Positions 1-7,743 of a stretch of 20,570 nucleotides of DNA are shown piece after piece; the stretch's first letter is position 1; every line of letters starts with the position of its first letter. The DNA comes from Bacteroidota bacterium (GTDB lineage: Bacteria; Bacteroidota; Bacteroidia; Flavobacteriales; Flavobacteriaceae). The notes below the pieces were generated by a model that was given only the letters and a program-made list of their open reading frames with translations, searched no databases and was not told the DNA's origin. Location: NCBI GenBank assembly GCA_947468985.1, contig CANINJ010000002.1:1-20570 (forward strand). The letters run 5' to 3'. The position numbers were made by a program, and so were the translations under genes.

Positions 1-2
1 CA

Positions 3-2039
3 CTTAAAAATCAAATCGTTCGGTTTTCAAAAACGCCATTTTTGACAGGAAATTTATATACACTTTTTACAAATGCTTCCAAATTGAGTTTGCCAGATTT
101 GAACTATTTTACTGAATATGAAAGAAATCAGGCTGTAGAAACTGCTAAATTTCAAACCAAACAATTTCAAGAAAATGTAGCTAAATATAAATTAGCACTA
201 AAATTGGATGCCATCGATTCTGATAAATTACTAAAAATTGAAATTTCAGATTTGAAACAAAAAATGCTTTCAGAAGCAAAAATTGATTCTGTAACTTGGA
301 ATAAATATACAAAATATATGATTTGGGATGATAAAGGTGAAACCGTTTGGGATTTATTAGAAGAACATTGCAAAAAATATCCAATTTCCGAAAATGTAAT
401 GTATTCCAAAGAATTAAATAAGTTTGTAGAATATCCAAATGATTTGATTAAAGAAAAATGGCTGAGTGCGCAAATGCTTGTGACGCCTAATGATATTGCA
501 CTTTTGAATAGTTATATCGCTGATTTTTACACGCCTGAAAATCAAAATAAAATTAAAATTGCGTTGCTAAATTTATTAGAAGTTGATTCTGGTTTTGAGA
601 CGTATCAAATGTATTTACAACATCTTTTGACCTACGAACCTAAAACGGCTTTGGATGAATTTCGCCTGATTTTACCGTCTAATAAATACAAAAGTTTGGC
701 GGAAGATATTTGCTGGCTTTATGTTGATAATAATCAATATAAAAAGGCATACGATTGGTCTTTTTATGCAGATGATATCGATTTTTCAACGAAAATGACT
801 TGGTTAATTGAACTAAAATCCTACAAGTTTTTAGAATCTGAATACAAAAAATACATTCTTGAAAACCCAAAAGATTATAAAGCAAAAGCCATAATGAGTT
901 CTGTTTATTTTGATGTTGGAAAATTTAAAGAAGCGTGGATTTTGACTAATTCATTACCCGAAAGTCCTCAAAAAGAAAGTCTTAGAGCTTCATTAAATAA
1001 AGAAGTTATTTATGTAGAAACCGATGTACAACAAGAATTACTTTTGAAGTTTTCTGACTTGTTTTATTCTAATATCAAGCAGGGATTAGAACGTTTAAAT
1101 AGAAATCAATTCGGAAATTTCGTGGAAGTCAACTCTTCATTAGAAAGCAATAAAACAGATGCCTCAGCATTAAAAAATGAAGTTTCCTATAATTTTCATG
1201 ATAAAAGTAAAAACCTACATTCGGTTGCATTTACATATAGTAAGATGTACAAAATTAACTTTGAAATTGAAGATTCTGATAATACTTCACATTCTATTTA
1301 TGGGCTTCAATATCAATTTAACAATCCTGAAAACTTTGAAAAACTACAATATTGGTCAAAAATAAGAGGAGAATACAGTGATTTTGGGAAGTATTATTTC
1401 CAATTTGGATTGGGTGGAAATTATTCAAAAAACAAAAAATTCACTTCAGCAGAAATTAAAATATTCCCAGCAGAAAGTGGACCTGCTTACAGTAAAAACA
1501 TCTATAGAACGCAAGGAAATTTGTATCACGACAGGTATTTATTTGGATTGATAAATACAAGTTTTTCATTGGAAGCCAATTACTACACAAAAAGCAATTC
1601 AAACAGTGTGGCAACAACTTCCGATTCCTATCAGGGTTCCATCACAACAAAAATTAGTTTGGACAATGGCGAAGAAAAAAAATCAAGACTAATACCATTT
1701 ATTGAAGCTTCCTATTTGAAATCTTCCCTCGGAAAAGCAACCGTTGCGCTTTCATCAGGTTATCCTTATTGGATGATTGAAAATCGTTTTTATACTGGTG
1801 GTGGCTTGGGTTGGAAATTTGGAAAACCAGAAAGTAACTTTACGAGTAGGGTGGAAGCGGCTTGGTTTTATGATGACTATGCCGATGAATTCAAACGATT
1901 TACAGGTGAATTATCGTATCAAATACTTGATTTTACAGCCATAACTACATCATTTGAACTCTATTCTCAATCTGAATTTTATTCCAATGTAGTTCAATTT
2001 GGTGTAAAATACAATCTGAAGAAACGACAAAAAAAATAG
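3..2039 (+). CDS. TPR / outer-membrane beta-barrel protein, 3' part (5' end outside window)
   Basis: The frame is open to the left window edge, so the true start lies upstream. An internal TTG at 42 is a possible start but is probably just a Leu codon. About 678 codons are visible. The first half is helical and Lys/Glu/Tyr-rich, with degenerate TPR-like helix pairs such as YKSLAEDICWLYVDNNQYKK and YKAKAIMSSVYFDVGKFKEA. From about nt 1100 the protein changes to alternating polar/aromatic strands (YYFQFGLGGNYS, FYTGGGLGWKFG, VVQFGVKYNL) typical of a C-terminal outer-membrane beta-barrel. TPR followed by a barrel is the layout of exopolysaccharide export porins such as PgaA and BcsC, so a role in polymer export or surface assembly is a reasonable inference, but no family-specific motif proves it. 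The last strand is followed by an unusual basic tail, KKRQKK. The gene ends inside a hairpin shared with the convergent downstream gene. Confidence 0.75.
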   Translation, partial: LKNQIVRFSKTPFLTGNLYTLFTNASKLSLPDLNYFTEYERNQAVETAKFQTKQFQENVAKYKLALKLDAIDSDKLLKIEISDLKQKMLSEAKIDSVTWNKYTKYMIWDDKGETVWDLLEEHCKKYPISENVMYSKELNKFVEYPNDLIKEKWLSAQMLVTPNDIALLNSYIADFYTPENQNKIKIALLNLLEVDSGFETYQMYLQHLLTYEPKTALDEFRLILPSNKYKSLAEDICWLYVDNNQYKKAYDWSFYADDIDFSTKMTWLIELKSYKFLESEYKKYILENPKDYKAKAIMSSVYFDVGKFKEAWILTNSLPESPQKESLRASLNKEVIYVETDVQQELLLKFSDLFYSNIKQGLERLNRNQFGNFVEVNSSLESNKTDASALKNEVSYNFHDKSKNLHSVAFTYSKMYKINFEIEDSDNTSHSIYGLQYQFNNPENFEKLQYWSKIRGEYSDFGKYYFQFGLGGNYSKNKKFTSAEIKIFPAESGPAYSKNIYRTQGNLYHDRYLFGLINTSFSLEANYYTKSNSNSVATTSDSYQGSITTKISLDNGEEKKSRLIPFIEASYLKSSLGKATVALSSGYPYWMIENRFYTGGGLGWKFGKPESNFTSRVEAAWFYDDYADEFKRFTGELSYQILDFTAITTSFELYSQSEFYSNVVQFGVKYNLKKRQKK

Positions 2040-2072
2040 TGATTGCCACACTTTTAAATGTGGCAACCACTA
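2037..2072. terminator. Bidirectional rho-independent terminator between convergent genes
   Basis: Perfect 8-bp arms TTGCCACA (2043-2050) and TGTGGCAA (2059-2066) with an 8-nt loop. After one mismatch the stem extends by TAGTG (2037-2041) against CACTA (2068-2072). An A-run at 2029-2036 gives a U-tract for minus-strand transcripts. On the plus strand the tail is T-rich but broken. The stem includes the stop codon of the upstream plus gene. Confidence 0.8.
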
Positions 2073-2094
2073 TGATTTATTTATTGAATTTAGA

Positions 2095-3708
2095 TTAATG
2101 CCTTACAATAATTTTTTTAGTTTCTTTAAAGTCATTGTTCTCAAATTGAACTAAATAGATACCATCACTTAATGTTTCAGTATTTAATGTAATTTTATTG
2201 TTTTCCATAACTGATTTCACTTTAACATTTTGTCCAATTGAATTGTAAACACCAACTTTATAATCATTAATTCCATCCATTTCAATGATTAATTCATTAT
2301 TTGTTGGAACAGGATAGATTTTCATTTGCAATTTTGAAGCTTCTGAAACACCTAAAGAACCTGAAACTATTACAGATTGTAGCAAACTATTATACCCAGT
2401 GGTTGCTTCCCAAGTCGAATTATTTGCCAATCGGATGGAATATTCAGGACGAGAACTAATTGATGAATTTGCATCTGGTAAATTCAGGAATAAATTATAG
2501 GTTCCAGCAATCATATTTGACGGAAGAGTAATGTTTTCATTTATAGTTGTTTCCACACCGCTCGACCACAACCTTGGATCGGTGTTCAAAGCAATTGAAT
2601 ATTCTTGATTGCTTGAAGTATTTCGCAACACTAAATAAACGGTTCTTTGGTTGTATGCCGAAGCAAATCCGCTATTGTTTATTTTGAAAGTTACAGCCAT
2701 AGTGTTTCCAATTGCCGCTGTTTTAGGATAGATTCCACTCACTAATTCATAGCGATATCCCAATCGATTTTGAATTGTTGGAAAGCAAGCACCTGCTTGA
2801 AAACCACTGATTACACTCGGATTATAATCGAAATTCAAATACGACCAGTGAAATTGTTGCATTTCAGAAACTGCTGTTGGACATTGAGATCGAGGCTCAT
2901 TTACGGCACACGTTTCGCCGCCCATCGGTGTAAATTTTGTTTCTTGTTGCAAATACGGATATTCGCTTGATACATTATTATACGTTCCAAAATCAGTTGA
3001 ACTAGATAAGAAACAGTCATTGTGATGCCCAATTCTTGCAATATTAGAACCTGAAAAGGCTTGACTTTGTGTTAATGCTGATGTTGTAGAATATGTTTTT
3101 TGTTTCAAAGTAGGAGTTCGCAGTTGCACCATTCTTGAACTTGGCAAAGCCAATAAAATAGCATCTACAACCTCTTTTCTGTTCGCATAATCAGTTGCTG
3201 ATGGGTTCATTCCGAAATAATCGGTATAATACCATTCCCCCCAAGAGCCGATGAATCCCGCTTGCATTGATGATATAACATCTACATTGGCAATCAACAA
3301 TGGCTTTACTTGTTGGATATGAACCAAAATCTGCGCTTTTGATGCATCCAAAGCACCGTTAATATTGTCGGAATAGGCAAAACGAACGATACATTTTATT
3401 CCTGCAGTTCTAATTTTGTTAAAGTCGGATTGCATAGAACTCAAATAAGAGCTTGAAATTGGAGAATTTATAAAATTTTCTAAATAAAATACTCTCAAAA
3501 TAAGTGTCGTATTACTTGATTTGTAACCGTTTAAAGTGTTTTGATCCAAACCTGTATAACTTGCAGAATGGACTTCCGTGTGTCTGTAAAAACCTCTTTC
3601 TGGGTTATTTATTGCAGTGGTTATTGGCGTATAGTTTACAGTTGAAGTGGTTTGTGCATTTCCAAAATAGGTTAGAAGTAGCACGATAAATTTTGAAATT
3701 GTTTTCAT
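2095..3708 (-). CDS. Secreted DUF4874/DUF4832-like protein with T9SS type A sorting domain
   Basis: 537 residues from the ATG at 3708. This start was chosen because it opens directly on a signal peptide (MKTISKFIVLLLTYFGNAQ) and lies about 60 nt after a promoter box; upstream in-frame Met codons at 3741 and 3771 give unnatural leaders. After the signal peptide, residues 30-165 carry NNPERGFYRHTE, a region TLILRVFYLENF and QAGFIGSWGEWYYTDYFG. From memory these are hallmarks of the DUF4874/DUF4832 pair, predicted to form a TIM-barrel glycosidase-like fold. Glu158 in the GSWGEW motif is a candidate catalytic acid (inference). A beta-sandwich-like segment (about 350-460) follows. The last 75 residues (IYPVPTNNELIIEM ... 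SDGIYLVQFE ... KKIIVRH) form the T9SS type A sorting domain, so the product should be exported through the Por system and anchored on or released from the cell surface. The substrate is unknown; a polysaccharide is plausible. Confidence 0.85.
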   Translation of the reverse strand: MKTISKFIVLLLTYFGNAQTTSTVNYTPITTAINNPERGFYRHTEVHSASYTGLDQNTLNGYKSSNTTLILRVFYLENFINSPISSSYLSSMQSDFNKIRTAGIKCIVRFAYSDNINGALDASKAQILVHIQQVKPLLIANVDVISSMQAGFIGSWGEWYYTDYFGMNPSATDYANRKEVVDAILLALPSSRMVQLRTPTLKQKTYSTTSALTQSQAFSGSNIARIGHHNDCFLSSSTDFGTYNNVSSEYPYLQQETKFTPMGGETCAVNEPRSQCPTAVSEMQQFHWSYLNFDYNPSVISGFQAGACFPTIQNRLGYRYELVSGIYPKTAAIGNTMAVTFKINNSGFASAYNQRTVYLVLRNTSSNQEYSIALNTDPRLWSSGVETTINENITLPSNMIAGTYNLFLNLPDANSSISSRPEYSIRLANNSTWEATTGYNSLLQSVIVSGSLGVSEASKLQMKIYPVPTNNELIIEMDGINDYKVGVYNSIGQNVKVKSVMENNKITLNTETLSDGIYLVQFENNDFKETKKIIVRH

Positions 3709-3773
3709 TTTAAAGCGTAATAGTAGGTAAATTGTATTCATTGTTTTTTGTGCTATTTTGTTATAACACATTG

Positions 3774-3829
3774 CAAATGTAACAGTTGAATCAAATTTTG
3801 AGTTTTAAATTTGTGTTAAAACAACTGTT
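3774..3829 (-). promoter_or_regulatory. Promoter box and inverted repeat upstream of the DUF4874/DUF4832-like gene
   Basis: On the minus strand TACATTTG (3781-3774) matches the Bacteroidetes -7 consensus TAnnTTTG and would give a 5' leader of about 55-60 nt to the ATG at 3708. No well-spaced -33 TTG was found. Directly upstream, AACAGTTG (3781-3788) and CAACTGTT (3822-3829) form an 8-bp inverted repeat around the -33 zone, a possible operator. Operator function is inference only. Confidence 0.4.
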
Positions 3830-3925
3830 TTTATCGACAAATGACACTTTTTTGATACTATTATAAAAATATACTTACAATGATGATTTTCAGCGATTTA
3901 CATCAAATAATACAATTTATCTAAG

Positions 3926-3961
3926 TTGATTCTTATTTAGTCAAAAGACTGTTTACCTTTG
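3926..3961 (+). promoter_or_regulatory. Promoter for the DEAD-box helicase
   Basis: TACCTTTG at 3954-3961 is an exact TAnnTTTG -7 box. TTG at 3926-3928 could serve as the -33 element, but the 25-nt spacing is slightly long. The box ends 14 nt before the ATG at 3976, which implies a very short 5' leader. Confidence 0.45.
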
Positions 3962-3975
3962 TCAAAATTTATTTT

Positions 3976-5310
3976 ATGTCAAAGCAATTTTCCGATTTAG
4001 GAGTTTCAGAAGTATTAGTTAAGGGTTTATCCGATTTAAAAATTTCAATTCCAACAGAAATTCAAGAGAAATCTATTCCGATTTTACTTACTAAAACCGA
4101 TGATTTTGTAGGTCTTGCAAAAACAGGAACGGGTAAAACGGCTGCTTTTGGTTTGCCATTATTGCAATTAATAGATTTGAAAGTAACCAACATTCAAGCG
4201 GTAATATTAGTTCCGACCAGAGAATTAGGACATCAAATTTTGAGTAATTTAGAGACGTATTCTAAATATTTACCTGAAATTTCTATAGCTGCAATTTGTG
4301 GTGGAATCCCTATAAAACCTCAAATTGAACGCTTAACACTTCCAACTCATATCGTAATCGCCACGCCTGGTCGATTGATAGATTTAATCCAACGAAAAGC
4401 CATAAACATTAAGGAAACTAAGTATTTGGTTCTTGATGAAGCGGATGAAATGGTTTCGATTTTAAAGGAAGGTTTGGATGAAATTGTAGCTGAATTACCA
4501 AAAAACAGAAGAACATTTTTGTTTTCCGCAACAATGCCAGGAACTATAAAACAATTGGTTCAAAACTATATGTCAAAGCACGTTACAGAAGTAAGTGCCA
4601 ATATGGAAACGGTCGGAAATCAAGGAATTGACCATCAATTTGTGGTGGTAGATCCAATTGAAAAATTAGATGTTTTGATGCATTTTCTTTCATCAAAAGA
4701 AGGGGAACGTGGAATAATTTTTTGCAAAACTAAAGCTGCTGTCAACAAATTAGCTAAGAATTTAGCCATAAATAGATTTTCTTCGGGGGCAATTCACGGA
4801 AGTTTGACACAACCAATTCGTGACAGAATTATGGGACAATTTCGCGAAGGACACATCAATATTTTGGTAGCTACAGATTTAGCAGCTAGAGGAATTGACG
4901 TTCAAGCGATTTCTTATGTAGTAAATTATCACTTGCCAGATGTTTATGAAACTTATGTTCACCGAAGCGGAAGAACGGCACGAGCGGGTGCCAAAGGACT
5001 TTCTTTAACAGTTTTACAAAAAGAAGAAGTTGCTGAAATTGCAGGTTTTGAAAAAGAATTGGGGATTAAATTTATTTCGTTCAAAAAACCAGATGCTATT
5101 AGTATTGATGAAAATAATGCGTTTTTATGGGCAAAACAAATCTTCAAAACCAAACCAAATCACGAAGTGGCAATTGAATTAAAAGACCGAATCAAAACGG
5201 TTTTCCATCATTTAACCAAGGAGGAATTAATTGAAAAAATGTTGGCAAATTATATGCTGCAAAACAAAGAAGTCATTGTAAATAAAGAAGTTAAGAAGAA
5301 GAAAAAGTAA
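3976..5310 (+). CDS. DEAD-box ATP-dependent RNA helicase
   Basis: A 444-residue superfamily 2 RNA helicase with all core motifs in order: Q-motif region (F5, PTEIQ 26-30), Walker A AKTGTGKT (48-55), PTREL, DEAD (154-157), SAT (184-186), the C-terminal RecA lobe with GIIFCKT and VATDLAARGID, and motif VI HRSGRTARAG (from H329). It would unwind short RNA duplexes using ATP in the cytoplasm, in rRNA maturation or mRNA turnover. The tail after the second RecA lobe is short (about 80 residues) and ends in a basic run. This lacks the long RGG-type extension of many RhlE/CshA proteins and the dedicated RNA-binding domain of DbpA, so the subfamily is left open. It starts at the ATG just after a TAnnTTTG box and converges with the next gene with only 17 nt between stop codons. 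Confidence 0.95.
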   Translation: MSKQFSDLGVSEVLVKGLSDLKISIPTEIQEKSIPILLTKTDDFVGLAKTGTGKTAAFGLPLLQLIDLKVTNIQAVILVPTRELGHQILSNLETYSKYLPEISIAAICGGIPIKPQIERLTLPTHIVIATPGRLIDLIQRKAINIKETKYLVLDEADEMVSILKEGLDEIVAELPKNRRTFLFSATMPGTIKQLVQNYMSKHVTEVSANMETVGNQGIDHQFVVVDPIEKLDVLMHFLSSKEGERGIIFCKTKAAVNKLAKNLAINRFSSGAIHGSLTQPIRDRIMGQFREGHINILVATDLAARGIDVQAISYVVNYHLPDVYETYVHRSGRTARAGAKGLSLTVLQKEEVAEIAGFEKELGIKFISFKKPDAISIDENNAFLWAKQIFKTKPNHEVAIELKDRIKTVFHHLTKEELIEKMLANYMLQNKEVIVNKEVKKKKK

Positions 5311-5327
5311 AGCGATAGGTTTTTGCA

Positions 5328-5840
5328 TTAATTCAAACTTCCCAATGTTTTATGAATTTTTCTTTTGTGGTGCGTTTGTCGTAGATTTTTATCCCCAGAA
5401 ATAATACTAATATTTCCATCAATTTCTAACATTGCCAATTTTACATCTTTAAAATTCTCAACCCCGTGTTCCCGCATTGCTTCCCGCAATTCATCGGAAG
5501 TAATGTTTAATTTGCTCAACGTGTCAAATTCTAAAGTGCCATTATGAATCAAAATTTCTGGCTTTTCTTGAATAAAGTCACTGAATTTCTTGTATTTAAA
5601 CATCAGCTTTTTCAAAATATAGTTGATAGCAAACAAAACTGTTGCAGCCGCTAAACCACCGTAAAGGCTAGTGTCATTGCCAACCATTGCGTTCTGAACG
5701 GAATTGCTAATCAATAAAATCAGAATTACATCGGCGGTATTGAGCTGTGATAATTCTTTTTTTCCAAAAACACGCAAAGCAATCATCATAAAAAAATAGA
5801 CTGCCGTACTTCTTAAAATAACGTCTAAAAATGGATTCAT
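5328..5840 (-). CDS. DUF421 (YetF-like) membrane protein
   Basis: 170 residues. The N-terminal half has three predicted membrane helices: VYFFMMIALRVFG, ADVILILLISNSVQNAMVG, and GGLAAATVLFAINYILKKLMF. The cytosolic C-terminal half has the signature DUF421 pattern: EKPEILIHNGTLEFDTLSKL, then ITSDELREAMREHGVENF and VKLAMLEIDGNISII. This is the usual family length and layout (YetF/YrbG-type proteins, linked to spore or envelope functions in Bacillus; no biochemical role is established here). The gene lies 27 nt downstream of the RimB-RimK gene on the same strand, so the two are probably co-transcribed. It ends in a basic, His-containing tail (QTHHKRKIHK). Confidence 0.9.
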   Translation of the reverse strand: MNPFLDVILRSTAVYFFMMIALRVFGKKELSQLNTADVILILLISNSVQNAMVGNDTSLYGGLAAATVLFAINYILKKLMFKYKKFSDFIQEKPEILIHNGTLEFDTLSKLNITSDELREAMREHGVENFKDVKLAMLEIDGNISIISGDKNLRQTHHKRKIHKTLGSLN

Positions 5841-5867
5841 TAATAATGATTTGGTTTAAAAATTGTA

Positions 5868-7241
5868 CTATAATTTGTGTTTGAAATTCTTCTCAATTGC
5901 CAAAATCATTTCGCCAGCAATATCTTTATTTGTAGCACCTTCAATGCCTTCAAGACCTGGCGATGAATTCACTTCTAATAATAAAGGACCTTTTGCAGAA
6001 CGAATAATATCAACTCCTGCCACTTTCAAATCCATTGCTTTTGTTGCTTTAATGGCAATTCGCTTTTCTTCGGGAGTAACTTTAATAATTGAAGCAGTTC
6101 CACCTAAATGAATGTTAGCTCTGAATTCTCCAGGCATTGCTTCGCGTTGAATTGCTGCAACAACTTTTCCGTCAATTACAAAACAGCGAATGTCTTTTCC
6201 GTTGGCTTCTTTAATAAACTCCTGAACTAATATATTGGCATTCAAACTCTTGAAAGCATTAATTACACTTTCTGCGGCTTTTTTTGTTTCTGCCAAAACA
6301 ACCCCTTTTCCTTGTGTTCCTTCTAGTAATTTTACGATTAATGGCGGACCACCAACCATTTTTATCAAATCATTCGTATCCAAAGGCGAATTTGCAAAAC
6401 CAGTTGTTGGTATATCAACGCCGTGATTCAATAGCAATTGCAACGAATATAATTTATCACGAGATTGCGTAATCGCCGCTGCAGAATTCAAACAATATAC
6501 TTTCAAAGCCTCAAATTGACGTGTCAAAGCACAACCATAAAAAGTAATACTTGGACGAATTCTCGGTATTATAGCATCAAAATCATTCAAAATTCTACCA
6601 CCACGATAATGAATTTCGGGAGTCGTTGCATCAAGTTTCATATAGCATTCCTTGATATTCAAAAAGTGCATTTCGTGACCGCGCATTTCCCCAGCTTCCA
6701 TAATTCGCTTGTTGGAATACAATTCTTTGTTGCTCGCTAATAAACCAATCCGAAGCCCTGTAACCGCTTTTTCAGAAGTTTTATACAGGTTTTTCAGAAT
6801 ATCAGAAGTAGGTTCCCCCAATAAATATTTTTGTTCTGGATCCACAAGAACCCGACCGCTCATGGCTTCACGCCCTAAAAGCATACGGAAACCCATTGAA
6901 TCTCGATTGGTCAAAGTAATTTCTATTGCCCATTTTTTACCGCCAATTTCAAGCTCCGAACCAATTACGTAGCGTTGTTCTCTAAATCCGCTAGAACTTT
7001 TTACAATTCTTTTATCAACCAATTTCGATTCGCAATGAATAATAGTTTTAACATTATTCTGAATTGGATTGACATCAAATTTCACCCAATTTTCTCCATC
7101 TTTAATAAAAGGAGCAATATTTATGGCGTGCAATGCCGATGTTTTTGCACCAGAATCAACACGTGCTTTATTCGTGGGAATGCCTAATATTGGGAACGAA
7201 CACCATTCTTCACTACCAACGATAACTTTTTCTTGTAACAT
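5868..7241 (-). CDS. rimK: RimB-like domain fused to RimK-type glutamate ligase (ATP-grasp)
   Basis: 457 residues from the ATG at 7241, which follows a promoter box. The longer open frame to 7307 starts upstream of that box and gives a hydrophobic leader unlike RimK. Residues 1 to about 155 are a RimB/ATP-dependent zinc protease-type retropepsin-like domain with motif D29[10 protein letters not shown] and MLLGREAM. Residues from about 165 are RimK: pre-ATP-grasp [21 protein letters not shown]-grasp segment [34 protein letters not shown] and the Mg-binding end [14 protein letters not shown]. In E. coli RimK adds glutamates to the C-terminus of ribosomal protein S6; RimB-type partners modulate it in Pseudomonas. 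Here both activities would sit in one polypeptide. S6 as the target is inference. It is followed by a DUF421 gene, probably in the same operon. Confidence 0.92.
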   Translation of the reverse strand: MLQEKVIVGSEEWCSFPILGIPTNKARVDSGAKTSALHAINIAPFIKDGENWVKFDVNPIQNNVKTIIHCESKLVDKRIVKSSSGFREQRYVIGSELEIGGKKWAIEITLTNRDSMGFRMLLGREAMSGRVLVDPEQKYLLGEPTSDILKNLYKTSEKAVTGLRIGLLASNKELYSNKRIMEAGEMRGHEMHFLNIKECYMKLDATTPEIHYRGGRILNDFDAIIPRIRPSITFYGCALTRQFEALKVYCLNSAAAITQSRDKLYSLQLLLNHGVDIPTTGFANSPLDTNDLIKMVGGPPLIVKLLEGTQGKGVVLAETKKAAESVINAFKSLNANILVQEFIKEANGKDIRCFVIDGKVVAAIQREAMPGEFRANIHLGGTASIIKVTPEEKRIAIKATKAMDLKVAGVDIIRSAKGPLLLEVNSSPGLEGIEGATNKDIAGEMILAIEKNFKHKL

Positions 7242-7276
7242 ATATAATGTATAAATTGAGAGAACTAATATTTTTC

Positions 7277-7312
7277 CAAATGTATATATTTGTTTTAATA
7301 TATACACCCAAA
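7277..7312 (-). promoter_or_regulatory. Promoter for the rimK-DUF421 operon
   Basis: On the minus strand TACATTTG (7284-7277) is an exact TAnnTTTG box, with TTTG (7312-7309) 24 nt upstream as a possible -33 element. The predicted leader to the ATG at 7241 is about 30 nt. Confidence 0.45.
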
Positions 7313-7371
7313 TCCCGCAGATATTATATTATTTCACGGTTAATTCGCAATACTTTAAATACGAATTATTT

Positions 7372-7470
7372 GGAGCGAATTGTCCCCGAATTTTTGGAAT
7401 TGCAATTCCCGCTTTTGGCTCAATCTCTCCGCTTCACTGAGAAGATAAATAGCTTCCTTCTTCTCTGATT
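7372..7470 (-). ncRNA. Degenerate Flavo-1-like structured repeat, inverted copy
   Basis: Read on the minus strand this segment has the same layout as the element at 7497-7599. A GAAGC-like word comes first, then a hairpin (ATCTTCTC against GAGAGAT, with one bulged base), then GAT..AGC....AGCGGG, a 31-nt spacer, and a terminal GCTCC. The hairpin is weaker and the 5' half has diverged, so this looks like a decaying copy. It sits head-to-head with the plus-strand copy, 26 nt apart. Identity as an RNA family member is inference. Confidence 0.4.
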
Positions 7471-7496
7471 AATTATGAAAATCTAAACGTGATTAT

Positions 7497-7599
7497 TTAG
7501 CACCGATAGAAGCGGCATCCTGTTGTGGCGAGGTTCGTCACAACAGATATAGCAAATAGCGGGTTGAATCGTGTGGTAAAAAACGGAAATTTCTGCTCC
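7497..7599 (+). ncRNA. Structured flavobacterial repeat, resembles Flavo-1 RNA motif
   Basis: Seen: AGAAGCGGCATC, then a 12-bp hairpin (CTGTTGTGGCGA, loop GGT, TCGTCACAACAG, one G-T pair), then ATATAGCAAATAGCGGG, a 31-nt tail and GCTCC. An outer stem pairs CCGATA with TAGCGG (one mismatch) and encloses the hairpin. I recall near-identical words (AGCGGCATCC, hairpin, GATATAGCGGATAGCGGG, AGCTCC) as a recurrent intergenic element in Flavobacterium genomes, probably the Flavo-1 motif; the name could not be checked. A hairpin with a T-rich plus-strand tail follows at 7605-7633. No promoter was identified for the plus strand. Confidence 0.5.
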
Positions 7600-7604
7600 A
7601 AAAA

Positions 7605-7633
7605 AAAAGACAAACTGAATTAGTTTGTCTTTT
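7605..7633. terminator. Terminator hairpin between structured repeat and tRNA-like pseudogene
   Basis: Twelve-bp perfect stem AAAAGACAAACT (7605-7616) / AGTTTGTCTTTT (7622-7633), loop GAATT. The A-run before it gives a long U-tract on the minus strand, so it is strongest for minus-strand transcripts from the tRNA cluster. The plus strand also ends T-rich. Confidence 0.75.
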
Positions 7634-7640
7634 ATAGTTG

Positions 7641-7733
7641 TGGGCGATTGCTTGTCCCGATGCAGTCGGGAAGGGTTCGAACCCCCGACCCTCCCGATAA
7701 AAATCGGGATGCTCTGAACCAACAGAACTAATT
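7641..7733 (-). pseudogene. Decayed tRNA-Val-like pseudogene
   Basis: On the minus strand the D-arm (TTAGTTCTGTTGGTTCAGAGC) and T-arm (GGGTCGGGGGTTCGAACC) match the intact tRNA-Val at 7913-7987 almost base for base, and the 3' acceptor strand ATCGCCC is present. It is not functional. The 5' acceptor strand GGGCGAT is gone. The anticodon arm is replaced by a perfect 7-bp palindrome (TCCCGAT/ATCGGGA) with no normal 7-nt loop. About 21 nt, including a second palindrome (TCCCGA/TCGGGA), separate the T-arm from the acceptor end. A terminator follows, as behind a real tRNA gene. Confidence 0.65.
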
Positions 7734-7743
7734 GATACTAATC

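Noticed and set aside
3709..3771. Longer N-terminus for the DUF4874/DUF4832-like protein
   Set aside because: The first Met (3771) is upstream of the transcription start predicted from the TACATTTG box, and the extra residues destroy the signal-peptide layout.
7242..7307. Longer N-terminus for the RimB-RimK fusion
   Set aside because: The extension overlaps the TACATTTG promoter box and is hydrophobic, unlike the RimB domain start.
7483..7722. 79-codon minus-strand open frame
   Set aside because: It runs through a terminator hairpin, the structured repeat and the tRNA-like pseudogene; the peptide is just a translation of RNA-type and palindromic sequence.
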